Of a stretch of DNA of 53,426 bases, positions 32,589-40,597 are shown piece by piece; within the stretch, counting starts at the first letter, position 1; each line of letters opens with the position of its first letter. A model generated the notes under the pieces. That model did no database searches and was not told where the DNA came from. It worked only from the letters and a program-made list of their open reading frames with translations. The translations under genes and the position numbers were made by a program. The DNA is from Halieaceae bacterium (lineage in GTDB: Bacteria; Pseudomonadota; Gammaproteobacteria; Pseudomonadales; Halieaceae), in NCBI GenBank assembly GCA_028280635.1, contig JANQLM010000007.1, positions 1 through 53,426 on the forward strand. Direction: 5' to 3'.

Positions 32589-33524
32589 CTAAGGGCTCAG
32601 GCTGTCCACGTAGCGGCGTGTGAGGTCAGGGTTGTCGGTAAACACGCCATCCACTTTCATATTGCGAATAAAGCGATCGAGCAGCGCGCGGTAGCTCTTC
32701 ACGCCACGCGGCAGCGCATCGGCGCGAAAAGTGAACGGGTGCACCACCAGGCCGGCTTCCTGGGCGGCGACCACAAACTCAGGCTGGTCGGTGAGATAAC
32801 CGATCCAGGGGCCGGCACCGTGGGCGTAGCTGGCAATCTCCCGCGCGCGCTGCGCGGTCAGGGCCTTGTCTTCCATAAGCTGTACCAAGCGGATCTCGGT
32901 GTGATCCTTGAGAAAGCGCAGGGTGGCCTCGTCGAAGCACTGCAGGAACACCCGGTCGTCGGCACCGCGGTAGCCATAGGCATAGAGAATCTGCAGCACT
33001 GAAGCTGGGAAGCTGCGACCCTCGGCGGCGTGAAATCCAGGCTTCTTGAGCTCGACGTAGATACCCACATCACCACCGGTGCTCTGGTTGAGACCCTGGA
33101 TCAGCTCGATTTCCTCGGCCAGCGTCGGTACCCGGAGAATGTTGACGTCTGCCGGAAAGCGTTCGGGGAAGGCCGCCTCGTCTCCCTTGCGCCGTTCACC
33201 TACCCGCAGCGTTCGCACCTCTTCCAGGGTGAAATCAATGGCGTAGTAGTGGCCGTCGTCACGGGCGCGCCCCGGGAAACGCTCGACCACGTCGGTAGTA
33301 GCTTCCAGATAGAGATCGTGCAACACAATTGGCACGTCGTCCTTGGTCAGCACCACATCCTGTTCAATATAGTCAGCACCCTGGGCGTAAGCCATGGCCA
33401 CTGCGGGCAGGGTGTGCTCCGGCAAATATGCGCTGGCGCCCCGGTGGGCAATTACCAGCGGTTGCGCCATCAACGGGCCCGCCGACAGCAGGCACGCCAA
33501 CATCGTCGCTAGAATTCTGATCAT
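32589..33524 (-). CDS. glpQ: Exported glycerophosphodiester phosphodiesterase
   Basis: A 311-residue periplasmic GDPD. ATG 33524 (preceded by GGAGGAGCTTGT) gives the signal peptide IRILATMLACLLSAGPLMAQ. Motifs: HRGASAYLPEHT (the HRG and Glu of the active site), EQDVVLTKDDVPIVLHD (Glu/Asp metal ligands and catalytic His) and VYVELKKPG-like strand (GIYVELKKPGF) with the later Glu-Lys pair, then VFTDNPD. It hydrolyses glycerophosphodiesters to glycerol-3-phosphate and an alcohol. It is divergent from the amidohydrolase-2 gene across 116 bases. Confidence 0.92.
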   Translation of the reverse strand: MIRILATMLACLLSAGPLMAQPLVIAHRGASAYLPEHTLPAVAMAYAQGADYIEQDVVLTKDDVPIVLHDLYLEATTDVVERFPGRARDDGHYYAIDFTLEEVRTLRVGERRKGDEAAFPERFPADVNILRVPTLAEEIELIQGLNQSTGGDVGIYVELKKPGFHAAEGRSFPASVLQILYAYGYRGADDRVFLQCFDEATLRFLKDHTEIRLVQLMEDKALTAQRAREIASYAHGAGPWIGYLTDQPEFVVAAQEAGLVVHPFTFRADALPRGVKSYRALLDRFIRNMKVDGVFTDNPDLTRRYVDSLSP

Positions 33525-33640
33525 ACAAGCTCCTCCAGATCGACCAAGATAATAGTCTATCCGGGCCGCACTACCTGCGCGCCCTGCCGCCGCCGGTGAC
33601 ACTGTGCTATTACTGGGTGCAATTACGAGGAGGCTCAATT

Positions 33641-34507
33641 ATGACCCTGCCCACGGATATAGGCATTATCGACACCATGCTGGGTATCCCCAGCGCCGAG
33701 CGCGACCACTGGTACGACTTTATGAAACCGCTGCTGCTGGACGCGGAAAGCCGCGAGCAGTTCAGTATGCCCGCCCAGTATATGTTCAATGTACCGGAGC
33801 TTGAGGATATCGAGAACGGCCTTGCCTACACCCTGCAACAAATGGACAGCTTCGGTGTTGAGCGCGCCATGCTCGGAATCAGCGGCGACGCGTCGAGAGT
33901 GCACGAGAGCGCCCTGCGATCTCACCCGGACCGCTTCTTCGCCTGTTATGCGGCCAATCCCAACCTGGGCATGGAAGAAGTGCGCCGGATTCGTGACATG
34001 AAAGAGCGCTTTGATATCAAGGCGGTAACGGGGTTCCCCTCCGGCCTGGTGCCCCAGGTGCCCATCAACGACAAGCGCTGGTATCCGGTCTACGCGGCCT
34101 GTGTGGACCTCGACCTGCCCATCTGCCTGTGCGTAGGTGTGCCTGGCCCGCGGCTGCCCATGGAGCCCCAGAAAGTGGAACACCTGGACGAGGTGTGCTG
34201 GTTTTTCCCCGAGCTCAGGATCGTCATGCGCCACGGTGGCGAACCCTGGACCGAGCTGGCCTGCAAGCTGATGCTGAAGTACCCCAACCTGTATTACTCG
34301 ACCAGTGCCTTTGCGCCAAAGTACTACCCACAGGCCGTCATCGACTACGCCAATACCCGTGGTGCCGACAAGATCATTTATGCGGGCTATTATCCCATGG
34401 GCCTGTCGCTGGAGCGCATATTCCGGGATCTTCCGGCGGTGCCGCTGAAAGATGATGTATGGCCCAAATTCCTGCGCGATAACGCAGTGCGGGTATTCAA
34501 GCTTTAA
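33641..34507 (+). CDS. Amidohydrolase-2 (ACMSD-like) family protein lacking HxH
   Basis: A 288-residue TIM-barrel protein. ATG 33641 is preceded by GAGGAGG, unlike earlier in-frame ATG/TTG codons. The family's first strand normally carries the metal-binding HxH; here it reads IIDTMLGIPS with no histidine. Later conserved parts remain: YAANPNLGMEEVRRI, LDLPICLCVGVPGPRL, VMRHGGEPWTEL, and IIYAGYYPMGLSLER in place of the usual FGSDxP. This DTMxG subgroup is common among actinobacterial and marine proteins and may work without metal or with a different ligand set. Substrate unknown. Confidence 0.8.
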   Translation: MTLPTDIGIIDTMLGIPSAERDHWYDFMKPLLLDAESREQFSMPAQYMFNVPELEDIENGLAYTLQQMDSFGVERAMLGISGDASRVHESALRSHPDRFFACYAANPNLGMEEVRRIRDMKERFDIKAVTGFPSGLVPQVPINDKRWYPVYAACVDLDLPICLCVGVPGPRLPMEPQKVEHLDEVCWFFPELRIVMRHGGEPWTELACKLMLKYPNLYYSTSAFAPKYYPQAVIDYANTRGADKIIYAGYYPMGLSLERIFRDLPAVPLKDDVWPKFLRDNAVRVFKL

Positions 34508-34536
34508 GACAATCCCAGGAAAACAAGGAGCAGCAT

Positions 34537-35151
34537 ATGCTGACCATCCATCACCTGCGCATTGGGCGCTCGATCTTCACCGTGTGGCTGCTCGAGGAGC
34601 TGGGCGTGGAATACGACCTGGTGGAGTATTACCGCAACCCGGACACCATGCGTGCACCGCCTGAGCTGCGCGAGGTGCACCCGCTGGGCAAGTCGCCGGT
34701 CATTGAGGACGATGGCTTGCTGTTGTCCGAGTCCGGCGCCATTACCGCCTACCTGCTGCGCAAGTACGACACCGACGGCCAGTTCGGCCCGGATGAGGGT
34801 GACGCCGCCTGGGCGGAGTACACCCAATGGTTGCACTACCCGGAGGGGTCGGTGTTTGTTCCCCTGCTGCTGAAGCTACTGTCCACCCGGGCGGGCGGTG
34901 AGCAACCGCTGCTGAACGGCTTCGCCGATCCCGAGGTGAAGCTGCACTTCGACCACATCAGCAGCAAGTTGGGTGGCAAGGAGTTCATTCTCGGCGAGCG
35001 CCTCACCGGCGTCGACTTCGGCATTACCTACATGGTATCGATGGCGGAACGCCTGGGCCTGCTGGAGCCCTATCCCACCCTGGCGGACTATATGGCCCGC
35101 AATCTCAGCCGGCCGGCCTTCGGACGTGCGCTGGAGCGCGCCGTCGAGTAG
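34537..35151 (+). CDS. Glutathione S-transferase family protein
   Basis: A 204-residue GST beginning MLTIHHLRIGRSIFTVWLLEELG, with the glutathione-binding VHPLGKSPVIED (cis-Pro) and LLLSESGAITAYLL (Glu-Ser) motifs and the C-terminal N-cap LTGVDFGITYMV. AAGGAG lies eight bases upstream. It follows the amidohydrolase-2 gene by 29 bases, so the two may be co-transcribed in a degradative step. Convergent with lipA. Confidence 0.88.
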   Translation: MLTIHHLRIGRSIFTVWLLEELGVEYDLVEYYRNPDTMRAPPELREVHPLGKSPVIEDDGLLLSESGAITAYLLRKYDTDGQFGPDEGDAAWAEYTQWLHYPEGSVFVPLLLKLLSTRAGGEQPLLNGFADPEVKLHFDHISSKLGGKEFILGERLTGVDFGITYMVSMAERLGLLEPYPTLADYMARNLSRPAFGRALERAVE

Positions 35152-35168
35152 CCCGCCAAGCGGGGTGT

Positions 35169-36203
35169 TCAGTCAACATTGACCGCAAGGATGCGGTCGC
35201 TGTCTGTGTCCAGCGGCAGGCCGAGATTATTCTGCTCGAGGATACGGTCGGCGCGATAGCTGGAACGCACCAGCGGGCCTGAGGCCACCTCCGTAAAGCC
35301 CAGTTCCAGGCCCTGCTCGCGGTACCAGGCAAACTTCTCCGGCGTCACCCACTCCTCGACCGGCAGGTGGTTCGGGGTGGGGCGCAGGTACTGGCCCAGG
35401 GTGAGGATATCCACCTGGTGGTGGCGCAGGTCGCGCATGGCAGTCAGCACCTCCTCCTCGCTTTCACCCAGTCCCAGCATCAGGCTGGACTTGGTCAGCA
35501 CCTCCGGGTTCACCTGCTTGCCGTGGGCCAGCACGTCCAGGGTCTGCTGGTAACCGGCCCGCGGGTCGCGCACCCGGTGGGTGAGGCGTTCCACGGTTTC
35601 CAGGTTCTGCGCAAACACCTGCAGGCCCGAGGTAACGACGGTCTCCACGGCGGACGGGCTGCCAGAGAAATCCGGGGTGAGTGCTTCCACCGCGGTAGAG
35701 GGATTGCGTTCCCGGATAGCGCGCACGCAGGCGGCGTAGTGGGCGGCACCGCCATCGTCCAGGTCATCCCGGTCCACCGAGGTCAGCACCACATAGCGCA
35801 GGTTCATCAATTCCACCGAGCGGGCCGCATTGGCAGGCTCTTCAGGGTCCAGCCAGCCGTTGGGGTTGCCGGTATCCACGGCGCAGAAGCGGCAGGCCCG
35901 CGTGCAGACGGCGCCCATCAGCATGATGGTGGCGGTGCCGTTGCTCCAGCACTCGCCGATATTCGGGCAGTGACTTTCCTCGCAGACGGTAGCCAGGCGA
36001 TGGGTGTGCACCGTGTCCATGACGGCGCCAAATTTCTCGCTGCGCTCCAGGCGCATGCGCAGCCACGGCGGCTTGCGCTGGCTGGGAATCTCGCGGTTGG
36101 CGTTGGTCTTGACGCCATCTTTGATAGCGCTGAAGCCCTGCTCGGTCGCGAATTTCGTACCGCTGCCGGGCCGTTTGCTCACTGCTTTGCTCATGTTGCG
36201 CAT
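35169..36203 (-). CDS. lipA: Lipoyl synthase
   Basis: A 344-residue radical-SAM enzyme that inserts two sulfurs into octanoyl groups on lipoyl domains. The auxiliary cluster motif C-x4-C-x5-C is C74, C79, C85 ([12 protein letters not shown]); the radical-SAM CxxxCxxC is C100, C104, C107 (CTRACRFC). The C-terminal RSSYRAD supplies the serine ligand to the auxiliary cluster. ATG 36203 is preferred (AGG five bases upstream); ATG 36194 is possible. No lipB is adjacent. Cytoplasmic, essential for 2-oxoacid dehydrogenase cofactors. Confidence 0.97.
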   Translation of the reverse strand: MRNMSKAVSKRPGSGTKFATEQGFSAIKDGVKTNANREIPSQRKPPWLRMRLERSEKFGAVMDTVHTHRLATVCEESHCPNIGECWSNGTATIMLMGAVCTRACRFCAVDTGNPNGWLDPEEPANAARSVELMNLRYVVLTSVDRDDLDDGGAAHYAACVRAIRERNPSTAVEALTPDFSGSPSAVETVVTSGLQVFAQNLETVERLTHRVRDPRAGYQQTLDVLAHGKQVNPEVLTKSSLMLGLGESEEEVLTAMRDLRHHQVDILTLGQYLRPTPNHLPVEEWVTPEKFAWYREQGLELGFTEVASGPLVRSSYRADRILEQNNLGLPLDTDSDRILAVNVD

Positions 36204-36253
36204 TATGCCTAAACTGCCGGAAATTTGCCCGCAATCCTGGCCGGATGGTCACA

Positions 36254-37177
36254 ATGAGCCTGGACATTTCCCCACTGGAAAACGTCGGCGTCGAGGTGCA
36301 CGGCTTCGATATTGCCGCCCCTGTTGACGAGGACACCGCCGCCACCCTGGTGGCGTTGTTCGACGAACACGGCATCCTGCTGTTTCGCGGCCAGGAGGTG
36401 AACCCCGCCCGCCAGATTGCCTTCAGCCGGCTGTTCGGGGAGCTGGAACGGCACCCCATCGAAGAAACCCGCTCCCGGGAATACCCGGAGCTGTTCACCC
36501 TGGCCAGCAATCCCGAGCAGGAGCAGTATCTCACCGCCTACTACAGCGGCGAACCCCGGGTCAGCCGGCTGGACTGGCATATGGACCTGCACTACACCGG
36601 CAAGCCCAACCGCGGCGCCGTTTTGACCGCCGTGGTCTGCGCCCGGGAAGACGGCCTCACCGGCTTCGGCGACCTGGCCAAGGCCCACGACGCCCTGGAC
36701 GAGGACACCCAGGCCCTGCTGCGGCAAATCGAAGTGACCTACGCTTTCAGCATGCAGCGCCGCCATATGCGCTATGTGAACCTGGACGGCTACGAGCCCG
36801 GCCCCTACAGCCCGCGCAAGCCCTCGGATATCAACTACCCCAACTTCCCCGAGGTGGCCTACCCGGCAGTGGTCACCCATCCGGTGACAGGCCGCAAAGT
36901 GCTGGAGATCTGCGAACAGTTCCTGGAGCGCATCGTGGCCCCGCACCGGGCGGGCCTGTCCAATGACGAGGCCATCGAGCTGCTGGAGCGGCTGGTAGTG
37001 CACACCCGCCAACCCGAGTTCCACTACTTCCACCGCTGGGAGCCCGGCGATATGGTGCTGTGGGACAACTGGCGCGCCATGCACTGCGCCACCGGCACCC
37101 GGCCAGGCGTCGAGCGGGTGATCCATCGCACCACCATCACGGGCGACACTGTGCTGGGAAGGATCGTCGATGCCTAG
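36254..37177 (+). CDS. TauD/TfdA-family Fe(II)/2-oxoglutarate dioxygenase
   Basis: About 307 residues. The iron-binding facial triad is visible as HxD in DWHMDLHY and the distal His in WRAMHCATG, with RVIHRTTITG containing the 2-oxoglutarate-binding Arg. It opens ISPLENVGVEVHGFDIAAPV, the standard beginning of this family. ATG 36254 or 36245 both fit the frame; neither has a strong ribosome site. Members hydroxylate taurine, phenoxyacetates, carnitine-like and other small acids. The 3' end overlaps by eight bases the start of the broken dipeptidase gene. Confidence 0.87.
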   Translation: MSLDISPLENVGVEVHGFDIAAPVDEDTAATLVALFDEHGILLFRGQEVNPARQIAFSRLFGELERHPIEETRSREYPELFTLASNPEQEQYLTAYYSGEPRVSRLDWHMDLHYTGKPNRGAVLTAVVCAREDGLTGFGDLAKAHDALDEDTQALLRQIEVTYAFSMQRRHMRYVNLDGYEPGPYSPRKPSDINYPNFPEVAYPAVVTHPVTGRKVLEICEQFLERIVAPHRAGLSNDEAIELLERLVVHTRQPEFHYFHRWEPGDMVLWDNWRAMHCATGTRPGVERVIHRTTITGDTVLGRIVDA

Positions 37178-37265
37178 GCTGCTGCTCATCCTGTTGATGA
37201 TGAGCCTGTGCCCCGCGAGAGCCGAAGACACGCCCGGAGCCCGGAATCAGGAGGCACACCCATGA
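37170..37265 (+). pseudogene. N-terminal remnant of an M19 dipeptidase
   Basis: A 31-codon frame starting inside the TauD gene's last codons: MPRLLLILLMMSLCPARAED, an exported signal peptide, then TPGARNQEAHP and TGA. M19 (renal dipeptidase-type) exported enzymes begin with just such a signal followed by an EAH-R segment before the DxHxD strand. A C-terminal M19 fragment lies 800 bases downstream in the same orientation. The frame ends on the ATGA of the VOC gene. Confidence 0.55.
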
Positions 37266-37618
37266 ACCAGGTAAACCACGTGATCGACTATATCGAGTTC
37301 AATGTCGATGATATGCACGCCGCCAAGGCTTTTTATGGCGAAGCATTCGGCTGGCAGTTCAATGACTATGGGCCAGACTACGCCGGCATCCAGAAACCGG
37401 GCGGCGTCGGCGAGGTGGGCGGCCTCACTGTCGCTGATCGCGTCCAGGCGGGCGGCCCGCTTGTGGTTCTATACTCCGACGATCTGGACTCCACACGCCG
37501 ACGTGTCGTGGACGCCGGCGGCAAGATTCTGGTCGAACCCTTCTCGTTCCCTGGCGGGCGACGTTTTCATTTCAGCGATCCCAGCGGCAATATACTGGGC
37601 GTCTGGGCGCGGCAGTAA
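37262..37618 (+). CDS. VOC-family protein
   Basis: A 118-residue glyoxalase-fold protein: NHVIDYIEFNVDDMHAAKAFYGEAFGW is the first module strand and helix, GGLTVADRVQAGGPLVVLYSDDLDST the junction, and RRFHFSDPSGNILGVWARQ the terminal strand. ATG 37262 is preceded by AGGAGG. This type (PF00903/CatE-like) occurs beside stress or resistance genes. It appears to have displaced most of an M19 dipeptidase gene. Ligand unknown. Confidence 0.85.
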   Translation: MNQVNHVIDYIEFNVDDMHAAKAFYGEAFGWQFNDYGPDYAGIQKPGGVGEVGGLTVADRVQAGGPLVVLYSDDLDSTRRRVVDAGGKILVEPFSFPGGRRFHFSDPSGNILGVWARQ

Positions 37619-37720
37619 CCCGCCCCCATGTCCAACGGTGAGTTTCACAGGCGTGAGCTGCTCGTTTGGCTGGCCGGGACCATGCTACCCACCACCCTTC
37701 ACTGTGAGGAGAATCGAGCC

Positions 37721-38014
37721 ATGTACGGCCTGATCGGGCAGATAATTGCCGTCGACGGGAAGCGCGAAGCGCTCGCGCAAATCCTCCTGGAAGGTATCGC
37801 CGGAATGCCAGGCTGTATCAGTTACATCGTCGCACTCGACCAGGAACGCCACGACGCGTTGTGGGTCACTGAAGTCTGGGAAAGCCAGGAACTGCACAAG
37901 GCCTCCCTGAAACTGGCGTCGGTCCAGGCGGCCATCGCCGCCGGCCGGCCGCTGATCGCCGGCTTCGGCCAGCGAATTGAAACCCGGCCCCTGGGAGGAC
38001 AGGGCATCAACTGA
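37721..38014 (+). CDS. Antibiotic-biosynthesis-monooxygenase (ABM)-domain protein
   Basis: A 97-residue dimeric alpha+beta ferredoxin-like protein: MYGLIGQIIAVDGKREALAQIL, SYIVALDQERHDALWVTEVWES and a C-terminal strand FGQRIETRP, the ABM/quinol monooxygenase pattern. ATG 37721 has GAGGAG nine bases upstream and is preferred. The frame also runs back to ATG 37628, and that extension includes HRRELLVWLAGTMLPTTLHC, which resembles a twin-arginine signal, so an exported long form cannot be excluded. It follows the VOC gene by about 100 bases. Confidence 0.78.
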   Translation: MYGLIGQIIAVDGKREALAQILLEGIAGMPGCISYIVALDQERHDALWVTEVWESQELHKASLKLASVQAAIAAGRPLIAGFGQRIETRPLGGQGIN

Positions 38015-38084
38015 TGCTTCACGGCTCTCGCAGGCGCCGCCAGTGAAAGCTGGTATTCTTTGGCGCTGCCAACACTGACATCCC

Positions 38085-38786
38085 ACCCACTCCAACCACA
38101 TCAGCGACTCCTCCTATGACAAGGTGCGGCTGTGGGATGGCCTGAGCCCTTTCGGCCGCGAGGTGGTGGCGGAGATGAACAGCCTGGGCATCATGGTGGA
38201 TATCTCCCACCTGTCCGACAAGGCCGCCTACGAGGTGCTGGAAATTTCTCGGGCGCCGGTGATCGCCTCGCATTCCTCGGCTCGTCATTTTGTGGACACC
38301 GACCCGGTGTTCGAGCGCAACATGGACGACGAACTGATCAAGGCACTGGCGGCCAATGGCGGCGTGATCATGATCAACTTCGGCTCCGGCTTCGTGACCA
38401 CTGCGGCAGCGGAGTATCGCAACAAGTCCCGCCCGGCCATGGATGCCTATGCCGAGCGTCATGGCCTGGAACGGGGCGATCCGGCCATGCGGCAGTTCAT
38501 CAAGGACTACCAGAGCATCTACCCCTATCCCTACGCCACCGTGTCCGACGTGGCGGACCACATCGACCACGTGGTGAAGATCGCCGGCATCGACTACGTG
38601 GGCATCGGCTCCGACTACGACGGTGTTGGGGATACCCTGCCGGTGGGCCTCAAGGACGTCTCCACTTACCCCAATCTGGTGGCCGAACTACTGCGCCGCG
38701 ACTACAGCGAGTCGGATATCGAGAAACTGCTGGGGGCCAACCTGATGCGGGTATGGAAGGCGGTGGAGAAAGAAGCCGGCCAGTAA
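38085..38786 (+). pseudogene. C-terminal fragment of an M19 (renal dipeptidase-type) peptidase
   Basis: The frame is open from 38079, and recognisable M19 sequence begins THSNHISDSSYDKVRLW before the first usable start (GTG 38124). The fragment keeps MVDISHLSDKAAYEVLE, VIASHSSARHF (zinc His region), IMINFGSG and YVGIGSDYDGVGD, and ends KLLGANLMRVWKAVE, which is the true C-terminus. It lacks about 150-170 N-terminal residues including the HxD and Glu zinc ligands, so it cannot form the binuclear site. Probably a decayed gene whose signal peptide survives at 37170. Confidence 0.75.
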
Positions 38787-38804
38787 GCTGGCCCAAGGCA
38801 AAAA

Positions 38805-38828
38805 AAAGCCGGCGCAAGCGCCGGCTTT
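38805..38828 (-). terminator. Terminator, strongest for the minus-strand gene
   Basis: A perfect hairpin AAAGCCGGCG-CAAG-CGCCGGCTTT. Read on the minus strand it is followed by seven T residues (the A-run at 38801-38807), 23 bases after the stop of the small exported protein gene. Read on the plus strand only TTTAG follows, so it is weaker for the M19 remnant. Confidence 0.88.
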
Positions 38829-38850
38829 AGACAGGACCTACTGATCAGGC

Positions 38851-39156
38851 TCAGTTGGCGGCGATGGCCTCGCGGCGCAGGAATTCCTGGCGCTCTTCGT
38901 TGAAGTCACCTGCCGCACGCACCAGGCGATCCACGTAGTAGTTGTGGACAAAGCTGTCGGAGGGCTTCACGCACGCCATGTAGGCCTCACCGGCCTTCAC
39001 AAACTCGGCCATGGCCTCGCGGGCTTGCATCATCTGCTCGAAGGTGGCCACTTCGCCGTTCGGTACTTCAGGCTTCTCGGGCCAGCCCTTGCCGTCACAG
39101 GCGCCAAAGGCGGAGCCGGATGCCAGCGCTGCTACCAGTGCAATCGTCGTTTTCAT
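38851..39156 (-). CDS. Small exported protein of unknown function
   Basis: A 101-residue protein with a signal peptide (MKTTIALVAALASGSAFG) and two cysteines in the mature part (ACDGKGWPEKPEVPNGE and YMACVKPSDSF) that could form a disulfide. The mature chain is helical (ATFEQMMQAREAMAEFVKAG) and periplasmic. Similar small proteins are common in this bacterial group without function. Monocistronic, ended by the strong hairpin at 38805. Confidence 0.78.
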   Translation of the reverse strand: MKTTIALVAALASGSAFGACDGKGWPEKPEVPNGEVATFEQMMQAREAMAEFVKAGEAYMACVKPSDSFVHNYYVDRLVRAAGDFNEERQEFLRREAIAAN

Positions 39157-39444
39157 GTTTCATCTCCCTGAGAGTCAAATCGGACTCAAAAATAAGCTAA
39201 CTATGGATGGGTCGTTAAGGAGCTTGGTTACGCTCAGTAACAACTCATACGAAGTATCACACCAGTCAGACCAGCAGGAACAGGGGTTTAGATGAATTAT
39301 TTGTGTAACTAATTGTATTTATTGAATTTTGTGACGCACATCCGCGCCTTTTTGGTGCCTGGCTGCACTATTTGTGTGCGCATATACGTGTTACCTATGG
39401 GAACGTATGCAGAACCTGGACAGCCCCGCGCGGAGCCCGACACG
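39157..39444. other. Intergenic region upstream of the 23-bp repeat array
   Basis: About 290 bases between the small exported protein gene and the repeat array. It becomes AT-rich near 39290-39340 (AATTGTATTTATTGAATTTTG), where promoter elements for the minus-strand gene could lie. Several short frames cross it but none has a start site or recognisable product. Confidence 0.4.
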
Positions 39445-39628
39445 GCGCCTGGAACCAGACTCGGCGAGCGACTCTTTTCCGGCCGGCCGGGCACCTCGCA
39501 ACACACCAAAACGGCGTTTCGAGACAGGCCGACTCGGCGGCAGGAAACAACCCGACGTAGCGCCTCGAACCCACCTGGGTAAGCGCCTCGATGAAGGCAG
39601 ACTTGGCGCCTCGAAAAAGACCGAAGGC
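39445..39628. repeat. Degenerate 23-bp tandem repeat array
   Basis: Eight consecutive 23-base units start at 39445, 39468, 39491, 39514, 39537, 39560, 39583 and 39606, with a possible worn unit at 39422. The first nine bases approximate GCGCCTCGA (exact in the last three) and the other 14 vary. The array ends 19 bases from the 3' end of egtD. Period 23 is not a multiple of three, so it is not coding; no spacers, leader or cas genes, so it is not CRISPR. Possible multi-site binding array or decayed minisatellite. Confidence 0.7.
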
Positions 39629-39646
39629 GATGATCCTCAACCGGTC

Positions 39647-40597
39647 TTATAAAGAACCGACTTCGAAATACTGCACGCTGAACAGCGAAGCATCATCCAG
39701 CCAGCAGCCGCGGGCATGGAATCCGGCTTCCGCGGCCAGCTCAGCAAACCCTTCCGGCGTGTACTTGTGGGAGTACTCTGTATGAATGCGCTCACCGGCG
39801 GCAAACTCCAGCAGCGCGCCATCGCAACGGACCTGCTGGGCACTGCGGCTCTCCAGGTGCATCTCGATACGCTGGGCGGGGGCATTGTAGAAAGCCACGT
39901 GCTCGAACTGCTCGGGGTCGAAATCGGCATCGAGTAGCCGGTTGGCGTGGCGCAGTATGTTGCGATTGAACGCGGCAGTAACACCCAGGCTGTCGTTGTA
40001 AGCGGCGTCCAGCACCTCGCTGGACTTGTGCAGGTCGACGCCGATCAGCAGGCCACCGCCCGACCCCACCAGGGCGGCAGCCCGGGAGAGAAACTCGCGG
40101 GCACCCGCGGGCTCGAAGTTGCCGATGGTGGAACCGGGGTAAAACAGCACCCGCCGCGCGCTGGCCTCAGGCAGGTCAAATGCAGCCCCGAAGTCCGCGA
40201 CTACCGGCCGCACTTCCAGCGCCGGGAAATCCTCCCGCAGTCGCTGGGCGGCATCGAGCAGAAAGTCCCGGGAGATATCCAGCGGCAGGTAGGCTGTGGG
40301 TGCCAGGTCTGCCAACAGGTAGCGCACCTTCTCACAACTGCCCGCGCCCGGCTCCACCAGCTCACAGCCGGCGCCCACGGTGGCGGCAATGGCCGCGCTT
40401 TCACGGTTGAAGATGCCGATCTCCGTACGGGTCGGGTAATACTCCTCCAGCTCACAGATACGCTCAAACAGCTCGGAGCCGCGCTCATCGTAGAAGAACT
40501 TCGGGTTGATGAAGCGCGGCGGATTCAGCAGTCCCGCCAGTAGCTCCTCGCGCTGGGCTGCGTGCACATCGGTGATCGGCTTGTCATCTAGAGCCAT
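39647..40597 (-). CDS. egtD: L-histidine N-alpha-methyltransferase
   Basis: A 316-residue SAM-dependent enzyme that trimethylates histidine to hercynine, the first step of ergothioneine synthesis. Signatures: KFFYDERGSELFERICELEEYYPTRTE-type N-terminus (first 15 residues of that motif conserved), the SAM loop VEPGAGSCEKVRYLL, PLDISRDFL, FYPGSTIGNF and VDLHKSSEVLDAAYND. The gene overlaps the last ten bases of egtB and ends the operon; no terminator hairpin is obvious before the repeat array. Confidence 0.96.
   Translation of the reverse strand: MALDDKPITDVHAAQREELLAGLLNPPRFINPKFFYDERGSELFERICELEEYYPTRTEIGIFNRESAAIAATVGAGCELVEPGAGSCEKVRYLLADLAPTAYLPLDISRDFLLDAAQRLREDFPALEVRPVVADFGAAFDLPEASARRVLFYPGSTIGNFEPAGAREFLSRAAALVGSGGGLLIGVDLHKSSEVLDAAYNDSLGVTAAFNRNILRHANRLLDADFDPEQFEHVAFYNAPAQRIEMHLESRSAQQVRCDGALLEFAAGERIHTEYSHKYTPEGFAELAAEAGFHARGCWLDDASLFSVQYFEVGSL

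Noticed and set aside
35152-35164. Terminator between GST and lipA
   Set aside because: CCCGC-CAA-GCGGG is only five pairs with no T-tract on either strand.
38132-38830. A 232-residue plus-strand protein in a second frame
   Set aside because: Out of frame with the M19 fragment, Gly/Arg/His-rich, and has no start context.
39445-39628. CRISPR array
   Set aside because: Period is 23 bases with no separate spacers, units are degenerate, and there are no cas genes.
39313-39640. Protein-coding genes across the 23-bp array on either strand
   Set aside because: Several frames are open on both strands because of repeated GC-rich units; none has a start site or family pattern, and the period is not a multiple of three.
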